From contig NZ_SHKI01000006.1 of NCBI RefSeq assembly GCF_004217175.1, forward strand, positions 124,001 through 188,000: 64,000 nucleotides of DNA, written 5' to 3'. Positions 44,861 to 53,442 of this stretch are shown in pieces. Every line of letters begins with the position of its first letter. The stretch's first letter is position 1. A program made the position numbers and the translations under genes. The notes under the pieces were generated by a model. That model worked only from the letters and a program-made list of their open reading frames with translations. It did no database searches and was not told the origin of the DNA. Source of the DNA: Leucobacter luti (GTDB lineage Bacteria; Actinomycetota; Actinomycetes; Actinomycetales; Microbacteriaceae).

Positions 44861-46021
44861 ATGACGATGAGAAGCAGAAGAACCGCCGCCCTCGGGCTGA
44901 CCGCTGGTGCGGCACTACTCGTACTGAGTGCCTGCTCCCCTGCAAGCTCCAGCGGCGGTGACGGGGGGAGCTCAGAGGGCGCAATCCCGCTGGGCTACAC
45001 CGCGACGCTCTCGGGCGACTTCGCGAGCTACGGGCTTGAGATGCGCGAGGGAATCGACCTCGCAATCGAAGAGATCAACGCCGAGGGCGGTGTGCTCGGA
45101 CGCGACCTCACCACCGAGGTCGTTGACGACGAGGGGAAGCCCGCGAACGGCCCGGTGATCGCGCAAGAGATGTGCGATAACGCGGAGATCCCGGCGGTGC
45201 TCGGCTTCAGCTTCTCGAGTGTTGCCCTGTCCGGGTTGCCGATCTACACGCAGTGTGGGCTTCCAATCGTCGCCTCCGCGGTAACCTCGCCGGAGCTCAG
45301 TGGGGCGAGCGACATCTTCTTCCGCACAGTGTTCACGGATGCGTATCAGGGGGCCGAGGCGGCGTCGTTCATCTCAGCGAACCGCGGTGTGAAGAAGGTC
45401 GCCGTGCTCTACCAGCAGGACGACTACGGTAAGGGCGTCGCCGACGCGTTCACCGCGGGGATCGAGGAAGCGGGTGGCGAGGTCACGAGCTCGCAGGCGT
45501 ACCAGCTGGGCACCGTGAACTTCGGCAGCACGGTTGACGCCGCGCTGAAGGATAACCCGGACGCCGTGTTCATCGGCGGCTTCTACACGGAGGCCGGGAA
45601 GATCGTGACGCAGATCCGCGACGCGGGATCCGAGTTGCCGATCTTCGCGTCCGACGGCGCAGCAAGCCCGCTGTTTATCGACCTTGCCGGGGACAACGCC
45701 GAGGGGGTCGAGGTCTACGCGGCATTCTCCGCGAGCGATCCGAGGGCGGAGTCGTCTGGTTTCGTCGAGTCGTTCTCAACAAAGTACGACAAGGAGCCGA
45801 GCTCCTGGGCCGCGCTCGCATACGACGCCACGTACGTGGTCGCCGACGCGATCGAGGCGGCGGGCACCACCGATCGCGCGGATGTCGCGTCCGCCATTCG
45901 AGACACGAAGGACTTCGCCGGCGTCTCAGGGAGTATCAGCTTCGACGACGAGGGAAACCGAGTCGGGGAGCTGACGTTCCAACGAGTCGAAGACGGCAAG
46001 TTTGTTGTGATTACCGAGTAG
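44861..46021 (+). CDS. Substrate-binding lipoprotein, branched-chain amino acid type
   Basis: This protein of about 386 residues begins with a lipoprotein signal (lipobox LSAC, Cys about 26) and continues as a LivJ-type periplasmic-binding fold. Family blocks are GDFASYGLEMREGIDLAIEE, then VLGFSFSSVALS and YDATYVVADAIEAAG. It delivers a ligand to the LivH/LivMG/LivF permease encoded next. AAGGGA precedes the start; GTG 44858 and ATG 44867 are alternatives. The ligand is unknown; the family binds amino acids, amides, urea or aromatic acids. Confidence 0.9.
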   Translation: MTMRSRRTAALGLTAGAALLVLSACSPASSSGGDGGSSEGAIPLGYTATLSGDFASYGLEMREGIDLAIEEINAEGGVLGRDLTTEVVDDEGKPANGPVIAQEMCDNAEIPAVLGFSFSSVALSGLPIYTQCGLPIVASAVTSPELSGASDIFFRTVFTDAYQGAEAASFISANRGVKKVAVLYQQDDYGKGVADAFTAGIEEAGGEVTSSQAYQLGTVNFGSTVDAALKDNPDAVFIGGFYTEAGKIVTQIRDAGSELPIFASDGAASPLFIDLAGDNAEGVEVYAAFSASDPRAESSGFVESFSTKYDKEPSSWAALAYDATYVVADAIEAAGTTDRADVASAIRDTKDFAGVSGSISFDDEGNRVGELTFQRVEDGKFVVITE

Positions 46022-46024
46022 CCA

Positions 46025-46059
46025 CTTTGGCGGGCACCGTGATGCGGCGCCCGCCAAAG
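46025..46059 (+). terminator. Hairpin between binding-protein and permease genes
   Basis: CTTTGGCGGGC (46025-46035) and GCCCGCCAAAG (46049-46059) form an 11-bp stem without a U-run. Such a hairpin can raise expression of the upstream binding protein over the permease by partial termination or 3' protection. Confidence 0.6.
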
Positions 46060-46094
46060 CGGCTTCCTCCGCTCAACTATTACGGAGATAAGTG

Positions 46095-47000
46095 ATGCAG
46101 GAAATCATCAACGGACTCGCGGTCGGTGGGATTTACGGCCTCCTCGCGGTCGCGTTCAGTGTGGTGTACGGCGTGCTGGGAATGGTCAACTTCGCCTTTG
46201 GCGAGATCTTCATGTTCGGTGCCTTCGGGGCGCTCGTTGCCGGGCAAACTCACAACGTGATCGCGGGAACCGCGGTCGAGGGCACGGCGTTCCCCGCGTG
46301 GCTCGCGATCCTGATCGGGGTGATCGTCGGTGCTCTCGTGGGCTGGCTGATCGAACGAATCGCATACCGGCCGCTCAGAAACGCCCCAATACTCTCAATG
46401 CTCATCACGGCAATTGCCGTGTCGATGCTGCTTCGGGCAGTCGCGACCTTCCTGTTCGGGGCGGCTCAGGTGCCCGTCGAACGGCCGGATCTTGGCGACC
46501 CGATCATGGTGCTCGGCGCCAGGGTGCAGCGCATCGACGTCGTCGTGCTCACGGTGGCCGTACTCGTGACGCTGGCGTTCTGGGCCGTCATTCGGTTCAC
46601 CCCCATCGGGCGCGCGATCCGCGCGACTGCCGAAGACAAGGACGCCGCCCGCCTCATGGGCATCGGCGTGGACCGCGTGATCTCAACAACGTTCATCCTC
46701 GGGTCGGCAATGGCTGCGATCGCCGGGCTGCTGTACTCGCAGCGCTACGGGTTTGCTGCGGCGACGATGGGATTCCTGCCGGGGCTGAAGGCCCTGGTTG
46801 CAGCGGTGCTCGGTGGAATCGGGAGCATCCCCGGCGCGTTTGTCGGTGGCCTCGTGCTCGGAGTGAGCGAGGAGCTCGCTGCCGCATACGTGCCGCAGGG
46901 ATCCGCCTACCGCGACGTGATCGCGTTTGGAATTCTCGTGATCATCCTGTGGCTCCGGCCGCAGGGCCTGTTTGGCCGACGAGAGGTGCAGAAGGTCTAA
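46095..47000 (+). CDS. Branched-chain-type ABC permease (LivH family)
   Basis: This 301-residue membrane protein belongs to the LivH family. It begins with NGLAVGGIYGLLAVAFSVVYGVLGMVNFAFGE split over residues 6-37, the typical LivH N-terminus. About eight helices follow, and the late cytoplasmic loop IGRAIRATAEDKDAARLMGI (about 175-194) contacts the ATPase. RBS CGGAGA is 5 nt before the ATG 46095 (a GTG at 46092 is also in frame). The LivMG fusion gene starts 3 nt after its stop. Confidence 0.92.
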   Translation: MQEIINGLAVGGIYGLLAVAFSVVYGVLGMVNFAFGEIFMFGAFGALVAGQTHNVIAGTAVEGTAFPAWLAILIGVIVGALVGWLIERIAYRPLRNAPILSMLITAIAVSMLLRAVATFLFGAAQVPVERPDLGDPIMVLGARVQRIDVVVLTVAVLVTLAFWAVIRFTPIGRAIRATAEDKDAARLMGIGVDRVISTTFILGSAMAAIAGLLYSQRYGFAAATMGFLPGLKALVAAVLGGIGSIPGAFVGGLVLGVSEELAAAYVPQGSAYRDVIAFGILVIILWLRPQGLFGRREVQKV

Positions 47001-47003
47001 ATC

Positions 47004-48863
47004 ATGTCGAATACTCATACCACCCCGATAGTGGTCATCAAGCCAGAACTGGGCCTGCACCGCTGGCTCTGGCCCGGTGTCTTCCTGGTGATCGGACTCC
47101 TCGCCCCGCTGGTATTGCCGGGCGATAAGTGGGTACGCGTCGCGGCGCTCGCGCTGGTCTACGTCGCACTCGCCTCGGGCCTCAATATTCTCGTGGGCCT
47201 CACTGGGCTGCTCGATCTCGGCTTCATCGCCTTCTTTATCGTCGGAGCGTACACCGCAGCGATATTCACGGTGAGTACGTTCGGACCGCTCCTCGCTGAG
47301 AACCCGGCGGCGCTCGCCTGGGTGCTCCCAATTAGCGTGGTTGCGGCGATCGTGTTCGCCGGCATCGCGGGATCGATCATCGGCTATCCGACGCTGCGTG
47401 CCCGCGGAGACTACCTCGCGATCATGACGCTCGCGTTCGGTGAGATCGTGCGAATCGTGTCGATCAACTGGACCGAATTCACCGGGGGTGCGGTCGGCAT
47501 TCGAAACATCCCGGCCCTCAATTTTGTTGACGGGAGCATGGTCCCGCCCACGACCACCTACTACATCATCCTCACGGTGGTCGTGATCCTGATCGTCGCG
47601 CTCGCTTCGCTGATCGCCTCACCCGTTGGCCGTGCCTGGGTGGCGATTCGCGAGGACGAGCTCGTCGCCGCCTCGATCGGCATCCGCACCAGACGGTACA
47701 AGCTGCTTGCGTACGTGGTCGGTGCCTCGACCGCGGGCGTGATCGGGGTCTTCTTCGCCCACATGAACCAGTTCGTGAATCCAGACAGCTTCACGCTCGA
47801 GGACAACTTCATCGTGTTGAGCCTCGTGATCCTTGGCGGCGCGGGAACGCTCTGGGGGCCCATCACTGGCGCGGCGCTCTGGATTTTCTTCCAGGCGGTC
47901 GCGAAAGACATCCCGCTGATCCAAGCGCACCCTGAGTTCCGCACCGGCTTCCTCGCTCTCATTGTGATCGTGCTGATGATCCTGCGGCCGGGCGGGATCA
48001 TTTCGAAGCGGCTTGAGCTGACCCGGGCCCGCGGCGGGACGGTCCCGCCCGTGGGTGAACTCGTTCGCCCGGACGCGGAGCAGCCGGTTGCACCCGGTGC
48101 TGCGGTGCTGCGGCTGCAAGAGGTCAAACAGGTGTTCGGCGGCCTCACCGCGCTCGAAGCGGTCACATTCGACCTGAAGCACGGTGAGGTGCTCGGCTTG
48201 ATGGGGCCCAACGGTGCGGGGAAGTCGACGCTGCTCAACGCGATTTCCGGGGTGACAAACGCGACCTCCGGGACCATCGAGTTCTTTGGAGAGCGCACCG
48301 AGCGGCTCGAATCGAGCGCGGTATCGACACGTGGCATCGCGCGCACCTTCCAGACCGTGCGGTTGTTCTGGGACATGACCGTGCTCGAGAACCTCCTGGT
48401 CGGTGGGCACTCGCGTCTCGCCGGGTTCGTGCCAAAGTTCCTCTCGCCGTTCCCATTCGTGCGCAAGAGCGAGCGATTCACCGTCGAAGAGGCCGAGGAA
48501 GTACTCGCGTTCGTCGACGCGTGGGAGTGCCGGGACCGCAGAGCGTCGTCCCTCGATGCCTACCAACAGCGCAAGGTCGAGATCGCCCGGGCGCTCATGA
48601 CGCGGCCGCGGGTGCTGTTGCTCGACGAACCGGCCGCCGGTCTCAACGAGAGTGAAACGCGAGACCTCTCGACGCTGATTGCGCGGATCAGGGAGCACGG
48701 AATCGACGTAATCCTGATCGAGCACGACATGGATCTCCTGATGGGGGTCTCCGACCGAATCGTTGTCCTCGACCACGGCGTGATCATCGCCGACGGCACG
48801 CCAGCGGAGATTCGAAAGAACCCCGCCGTGCTTGAGGCCTACCTGGGGAGTGATGCAAAGTGA
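47004..48863 (+). CDS. LivM-LivG fusion: permease plus ATPase
   Basis: This 619-residue protein combines two normally separate parts. Residues 1-330 are a LivM-type permease (GLNILVGLTGLLDLGFIAFF, ARGDYLAIMTLAFGEIVRI). Residues about 375-615 are a LivG-type ATPase with Walker A GPNGAGKST and Walker B VLLLDEPAAGLNESE. A linker of about 40 residues joins them. The ABC signature is altered: the usual LSYGQQR-like motif reads LDAYQQR, so the central Gly is missing. With LivF supplying a canonical site, the transporter may be asymmetric. The final GTGA overlaps livF. Confidence 0.92.
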   Translation: MSNTHTTPIVVIKPELGLHRWLWPGVFLVIGLLAPLVLPGDKWVRVAALALVYVALASGLNILVGLTGLLDLGFIAFFIVGAYTAAIFTVSTFGPLLAENPAALAWVLPISVVAAIVFAGIAGSIIGYPTLRARGDYLAIMTLAFGEIVRIVSINWTEFTGGAVGIRNIPALNFVDGSMVPPTTTYYIILTVVVILIVALASLIASPVGRAWVAIREDELVAASIGIRTRRYKLLAYVVGASTAGVIGVFFAHMNQFVNPDSFTLEDNFIVLSLVILGGAGTLWGPITGAALWIFFQAVAKDIPLIQAHPEFRTGFLALIVIVLMILRPGGIISKRLELTRARGGTVPPVGELVRPDAEQPVAPGAAVLRLQEVKQVFGGLTALEAVTFDLKHGEVLGLMGPNGAGKSTLLNAISGVTNATSGTIEFFGERTERLESSAVSTRGIARTFQTVRLFWDMTVLENLLVGGHSRLAGFVPKFLSPFPFVRKSERFTVEEAEEVLAFVDAWECRDRRASSLDAYQQRKVEIARALMTRPRVLLLDEPAAGLNESETRDLSTLIARIREHGIDVILIEHDMDLLMGVSDRIVVLDHGVIIADGTPAEIRKNPAVLEAYLGSDAK

Positions 48864-49579
48864 GGATGCTCGAAGTACAGGACCTCAATGTCCGCTACGG
48901 AGTCGTCCGCGCGGTGCTCGACGCGAGCCTGCACGTAGACGAGGGAGAACTCGTTGTGGTCGTCGGTGCGAACGGCGCGGGCAAGAGCAGTCTGCTCCGC
49001 GCGGTCGTGGGGCTCAATAAGCACCGGGGACAGATTGAGTTCGGCGGGAGGCAGATCACTGGCCTTCGCGCGGAGCAGCGGGTGAAACGTGGACTCACGC
49101 TGGTCCCGGAGGGGCGGCACATTTTCGGGCGGATGAGCGTGCTCGAAAACCTGCAGGTCGCTCACTGGGGTGCCACGACGAACCTCGCCGCCGAGATTGC
49201 CGGGGTCTTCGAACGCTTCCCTCGCCTGGAAGAGCGGAAACACCAGACCGCGGCAACCCTCTCCGGCGGGGAACAGCAGATGCTCGCGCTGTCGCGGGCG
49301 CTGATCCGGCACCCGCGACTCCTGATGCTCGACGAGCCGTCGATGGGGCTTGCGCCGAAGATTGTGGCGCAGATGTTTGAGATCATTGAGGAGATCAATG
49401 CTGCGGGCACGAGTGTGCTGCTGATCGAGCAAAACGCGCGAATGGCGCTCTCGATCGCGCACCGTGGCTACCTCATGGAAACCGGGACGCTTTCCGGCGG
49501 TGGGGATGCGCGTGTGATGCTTGAGGATGAGCGTCTCCACGAGGCCTACTTCGGCAAGAGCGCCGAGGCCGAGGACTAA
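48860..49579 (+). CDS. Branched-chain-type ABC ATPase (LivF family)
   Basis: This 239-residue ATPase has Walker A GANGAGKSS (about residues 37-45), the signature TLSGGEQQM (about 134-142) and Walker B LLMLDEPSMGLAP (about 154-166), with the LivF-typical EGRHIFGRMSVLENL block. The GTG start overlaps the LivMG stop by 4 nt. It completes the ABC transporter started at 44861. A second in-frame start is ATG 48866. Confidence 0.93.
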   Translation: MRMLEVQDLNVRYGVVRAVLDASLHVDEGELVVVVGANGAGKSSLLRAVVGLNKHRGQIEFGGRQITGLRAEQRVKRGLTLVPEGRHIFGRMSVLENLQVAHWGATTNLAAEIAGVFERFPRLEERKHQTAATLSGGEQQMLALSRALIRHPRLLMLDEPSMGLAPKIVAQMFEIIEEINAAGTSVLLIEQNARMALSIAHRGYLMETGTLSGGGDARVMLEDERLHEAYFGKSAEAED

Positions 49580-49627
49580 CCGTGGTTCGCGGCAGCGGCG
49601 GCCGCTCGCGGTCAGCGACGAATTGAG

Positions 49628-50383
49628 ATGAGAGTGGACAGTATGGACTGGGGTTCGATGAATCGGGGAGAGACCCTCTCCGTGCCAGACCGGCTCTCGG
49701 TCGACCTTGAACGGTTGATTCTTGAGGGCGATCTCACACCGGGCGAGAAGCTCCCCGCGGAGCGCGATTTGGCGCAGCTGCTCGGCGTCTCCAGAGTGTC
49801 GATCCGCGAGGCGCTCCGTGAGCTTGAGAACCGCGGTCTCATCGATCGCAAGCCCGGGCGCGGCACCATCATTCTTGCGCCGGGCGAGTCCTCTGGTGCC
49901 GCGGACGAGGTGATCGAGGCGTTCTCCGCCCTGCGCACGGAGCTGTCAGACATCATGGAACTGCGCGCGATCGTCGAGCCTCCCATCGCTCGAATCACCG
50001 CGGCACGCGCGCAGCCGCGCGACCTGACCCAGCTCGAAGAGCTCGTCAAAGCGATGGAGCTCGACGTCACGAAGGATCGCTACGCAGAGCTCGATCGCGC
50101 CTTCCACCAGGCGATCGCGCAGTACACCCACAACCCACTGCTGTCGCTCATCAACGAGCAAATTGCGAATCAGATTGCCCCGAGTCGCGCCAGTCGCTAC
50201 CAGACGAAGGCCCGGCGCCAGGCGTCGAGCGTGGCGCACCGCCGCATCTACGAGGCAATCGCCTCCCGGGACGGCGATCTCGCCGAGACCGAGGCGCGGG
50301 CCCACGTGCACGACATCAGCCGTGAGATCGCCCGAGCATCCGAGGATGGGGCTCCGCAGAAGGGACAGCGCCGTGGCCAGTGA
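49628..50383 (+). CDS. GntR/FadR-subfamily regulator
   Basis: This 251-residue regulator has a winged helix (about residues 18-85; PAERDLAQLLGVSRVSIREA) and an FCD effector domain (about 100-235) with the metal/ligand residues in ELRAIVEPPIA, ELDRAFHQAIA and AHRRIYEAI. The FadR subfamily binds TTGGT-N3-ACCAA type sites, and exactly such a site lies at 44271 before this operon, so it probably represses its own operon until the substrate appears. Start could also be ATG 49643 or 49658; no strong RBS distinguishes them. Its 3' end overlaps the GGT-like gene by 11 nt. Confidence 0.88.
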   Translation: MRVDSMDWGSMNRGETLSVPDRLSVDLERLILEGDLTPGEKLPAERDLAQLLGVSRVSIREALRELENRGLIDRKPGRGTIILAPGESSGAADEVIEAFSALRTELSDIMELRAIVEPPIARITAARAQPRDLTQLEELVKAMELDVTKDRYAELDRAFHQAIAQYTHNPLLSLINEQIANQIAPSRASRYQTKARRQASSVAHRRIYEAIASRDGDLAETEARAHVHDISREIARASEDGAPQKGQRRGQ

Positions 50384-51917
50384 CGCAGCCCCCACCGGCG
50401 GCGCGATCTCCACGTCGCACCACCTCGCGACCGCGGCCGGGGCCGCCGCTCTTGAAGCCGGCGGCAACGCGGTCGACGCGGCGCTCGCCGCAGCCGCGAC
50501 GCTGTGCGTCGTGTATCCCAACAACGTGGCGCTCGGCGGCGACCTCGTGGCCCTCGTGCGCAGCCCGGACGGCGAGATCAGGTTTCTGAACGCCACGGGA
50601 GCGGCGCCGGCCGCGCAGTCGCTCGCGGCGCTGCGCGAGACGCACGGCGACGCGCTTCCGTTGCGGGGCATCGACACGGTCACCGTGCCCGGCGGCATCT
50701 GCGGGTGGAACTCGCTCCACGAATACGGGGCCACCCGGCCGTGGGCGGCGCACTTCGAGGCCGCGATCCGGCACGCCGAGGAGGGGTTCCCCAACTCGCG
50801 CTCGGTCGCCGCCGCCCTCGTCGACGATCGCGGCTCACTCGAGCGCGATCCCGGCGCCCGCGCAGTGTTCTACCCCGGCGGCGAGCCGATCGCCGAGGGG
50901 GCGCCGCTCGTGCAGCCCGCGCTCGCCAGGACGCTCCGCCGGATCGCCGACGGCGGCTCCGCCGAGTTCTACGAGGGGGAGACCGCGGAGCGCTGGATCG
51001 CGGGCCTCCAAGCGCTCGGATCGAAGATCACCGCGCAGGACGCGATCGACTACCAGGCGTATTGGGCCGAGCCGCTCGAGGGCGAGTTCGCCGGGCACCG
51101 CGTGGTGACCGGCCCGCCAAACACCTCCGGGTTCATGCTGCTGCGCGCGTTGAACGAGGTCGCCGCCGGGATCGAGGATCCGCTTGGCGCGGGCGCCGGG
51201 CGTCTCGCACGCGCGTTCCGCGACGCGAACATGGTCCGCGCCAGCCACCTCGCCGACCCCCGCTTCGGTGGCGCCTCGGGCTCGGAGCTCATCGGCATGC
51301 ACGCGCCGGAGTTCCCGGTCTCCGGCGCCCCGAAGGCGAGCGGGGACACCGTGGGGTTTGCTGCGATCAGCGACGACGGCTGGGCGGTCTCGTTCATCAA
51401 CTCGGTCTACTGGAGCTTTGGGGCGCACATCCTTGAGCCGGAGACGGGGATCCTGTTCCAGAACCGCGGCACCTCGTTCTCGCTCGACCCCGCCTCGCCA
51501 AACGCGTTCGCACCGGGCAAGCGCCCGCGGCACACGCTCATGCCCGTGCTCATCCTCCGCGGCGACGAGGTCGCGTGGGTGCCGGCCACCATGGGTGGGG
51601 CCGCACAACCGCAGATCCACGCCCAGCTCCTGCTGCGCTCGCTTGCCGGGGCCACGCCCCACGAGGCGACGCACGCACCGCGCTGGATGGTCGAGGAGTG
51701 GCTCGGATCAGGCACGCCGGCGGTCATGGCCGAGGCCGACGTCCCGGCCGCAACGCTCGCGGCGATCGCCGCCGCCGGCTTCGCGATCACCGAGGTGCCG
51801 CCGTACACGGAAGACCTGGGGCACTCAAACCTCATCCGCGTCGCGCCCGACGGCCTCGCCGCCGCGAGCGACCCCCGATCAGACGGATCCGCGATCATCG
51901 TGCCGGCCCCCAGCTAG
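50373..51917 (+). CDS. Gamma-glutamyltransferase family hydrolase, no signal peptide
   Basis: This 514-residue Ntn-hydrolase of the GGT family has the N-terminal block STSHHLATAAGAAALEAGGN and the GGDLVALVRSPDG substrate region. The processing site and Thr nucleophile are probably in GDTVGFAAISDDG (about residue 330), followed by the catalytic small chain with FQNRGTSFSLD and RPRHTLMPVLI. GGT enzymes are usually exported; this one has no signal peptide, so it likely acts in the cytoplasm on the compound imported by the upstream ABC system. The GTG at 50373 (AGAAGGGA 7 nt upstream) overlaps the GntR gene; ATG 50346 is an alternative. Confidence 0.85.
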   Translation: MASDAAPTGGAISTSHHLATAAGAAALEAGGNAVDAALAAAATLCVVYPNNVALGGDLVALVRSPDGEIRFLNATGAAPAAQSLAALRETHGDALPLRGIDTVTVPGGICGWNSLHEYGATRPWAAHFEAAIRHAEEGFPNSRSVAAALVDDRGSLERDPGARAVFYPGGEPIAEGAPLVQPALARTLRRIADGGSAEFYEGETAERWIAGLQALGSKITAQDAIDYQAYWAEPLEGEFAGHRVVTGPPNTSGFMLLRALNEVAAGIEDPLGAGAGRLARAFRDANMVRASHLADPRFGGASGSELIGMHAPEFPVSGAPKASGDTVGFAAISDDGWAVSFINSVYWSFGAHILEPETGILFQNRGTSFSLDPASPNAFAPGKRPRHTLMPVLILRGDEVAWVPATMGGAAQPQIHAQLLLRSLAGATPHEATHAPRWMVEEWLGSGTPAVMAEADVPAATLAAIAAAGFAITEVPPYTEDLGHSNLIRVAPDGLAAASDPRSDGSAIIVPAPS

Positions 51918-51974
51918 CGCGCGCGGGATCGCCCGCCGCCGCCATCACGACCAGACTCGCAGAATCGACGCTTC

Positions 51975-52757
51975 ATGACTCAGCCCTCCCGCTCAAGCAT
52001 TTTCACCCTCGCCGTGCTCGGCGCGATCACCGGACTCCTCTCCGGCCTGTTCGGCATCGGGGGAGGTGTGGTCCTCGTCCCGATGCTCGTGATGTTCCTC
52101 GGTTTCCAGCAGCGCCTTGCCGCAGGCACCTCCGTGGCCGCGATTCTCCCGGCCGCGGTGGTCGGCGGCATCGGCTACGGGGTGCAGGGAAACGTCGACT
52201 GGATCGCCGCGATCGCACTCGCGGCCGGCGTGATCGTGGGCGCGCAGATCGGCAGCTACCTGCTCTCGCGGGTGCCCACCGGATTCCTGCGCTGGCTGTT
52301 CATGGGGTTCCTCGCGGTCGTCGTGGTGAGCCTGTGGTTCGTGGTGCCGCAGCGGGACGCCGAGATCGAGAAGACCGTGCTCGTGATCGTGCTGCTCGTG
52401 GTGACGGGGCTGGTCACGGGGGTGCTCTCCGGCCTGCTCGGGGTCGGCGGCGGTGTCGTCGTCGTGCCGGTGCTGATGTTCTTCTTTGGCGCCAGCGACC
52501 TCATCGCGAAGGGGACCTCGCTCATCATGCTCATCCCCGGCTCGATCTCCGGCACGATCGGCAACTCGCGGCGGCGCAACGTTGATCTGCGCGCCGCCGC
52601 GGTGCTCGGGATCGCGGCGAGTGTGCTCTCGCCGCTCGGATCGGTGATCGCGACGCACATCCCGCCGTTCTGGTCAAACGTCGCGTTCTCGCTGTTGCTC
52701 GCTTTCGTGCTCGGGCAGATGCTCTTCAAAACCCTCAAGAAGAACAAGAACTCCTAG
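51975..52757 (+). CDS. TauE/SafE family membrane protein
   Basis: This 260-residue protein of the TauE/SafE family has about eight membrane helices in two related halves. Each half opens with a glycine-rich motif: GLLSGLFGIGGGVVLVPML (about residues 18-36) and GVLSGLLGVGGGVVVVPVL (about 150-168). Members export sulfite, sulfonates or other small anions. It starts 57 nt after the GGT-like gene and may be part of that transcript. Substrate unknown. Confidence 0.87.
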   Translation: MTQPSRSSIFTLAVLGAITGLLSGLFGIGGGVVLVPMLVMFLGFQQRLAAGTSVAAILPAAVVGGIGYGVQGNVDWIAAIALAAGVIVGAQIGSYLLSRVPTGFLRWLFMGFLAVVVVSLWFVVPQRDAEIEKTVLVIVLLVVTGLVTGVLSGLLGVGGGVVVVPVLMFFFGASDLIAKGTSLIMLIPGSISGTIGNSRRRNVDLRAAAVLGIAASVLSPLGSVIATHIPPFWSNVAFSLLLAFVLGQMLFKTLKKNKNS

Positions 52758-52789
52758 TCGGCGGGGCGCAGGCGACCGCCCCGCTTGCG

Positions 52790-53262
52790 CGCGCGCTGTG
52801 GATCAGGTCGGTGCGCACGTGCTGCGAGTATTTCGCCCACACTGGCCGTGCGAGCAGCAGGTAGAGCGCTGCGTGCGAGGGTGTCACGATGTTGACCAGC
52901 AACTGCGAGGTCCCCGCGATCGCGGCGGCGTAGCGGACCTCGGGCCAGCGGGTGAGGTGCTGCCCCAGCGCTTCGACGTGCTGCGGCGCGGCCTGCACCC
53001 ACAGCACCGCCTCGACGCTGAACCCGACGTCGGCCGGGTCCACGATCGCGCGAATCGAGAGCTGCCCGGATCCGAGCAGCCAGTCGATGCGTCGCGCCAA
53101 GCCCGGATCGTCTTGAAACACTTGAGCACCGGGAACGCCGCGAACCGCACGAGCCCCGGGATTGCTGGCACCTGGAGCTCAAGCACCTCACTGAGATTGT
53201 CGTGGTACCCGAGCTCTACGACGATGTCGTGCTCACCCGTGGTGGCGATGCGAAACCTGCGG
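52790..53262 (-). pseudogene. Decayed AsnC/Lrp-type regulator
   Basis: On the minus strand one frame (about 53262-53115) reads as the end of an AsnC ligand domain (ATTGEHDIVVELGYHDN ... FAAFPVLKCFK). Shortly before it ends, another frame (53121 to about 52797) takes over with the wing and ligand domain of a second AsnC unit (ARRIDWLLGSGQLSIRA, then VRYAAAIAGTSQLLVNIV). The first helix-turn-helix, most of the second and the final strand are missing. It looks like a double-domain regulator, as the intact one at 54645-55664, reduced by deletion and frameshift. Confidence 0.65.
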
Positions 53263-53430
53263 GCCACGCTCGTGGCGGTGGTGGTGGGCATTGCGCTCCA
53301 CTTCGCCCTGATCCCGAGTTTCGAGCAGCTCGCGCCGTTCGCTACGGCGATCGCAGTAGGCTGTACCATCCTGTTCTCGTGGATCGTGCGAGACCGGTCG
53401 AAGTTCACGCGTTCAGAGTCAGATGAATGA
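53248..53430 (+). CDS. Small two-helix membrane protein
   Basis: This 60-residue ORF encodes two clear hydrophobic helices (about residues 6-22 and 29-47) and a charged tail DRSKFTRSESDE. It ends 12 nt before the amidohydrolase start and reads the same way. Its first codons overlap the decayed AsnC gene on the other strand. No family is recognised and the RBS is weak, so it could be fortuitous, but hydrophobicity and position favour a real gene. Confidence 0.45.
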   Translation: MRNLRATLVAVVVGIALHFALIPSFEQLAPFATAIAVGCTILFSWIVRDRSKFTRSESDE

Positions 53431-53442
53431 GGAGTTGTCGCT

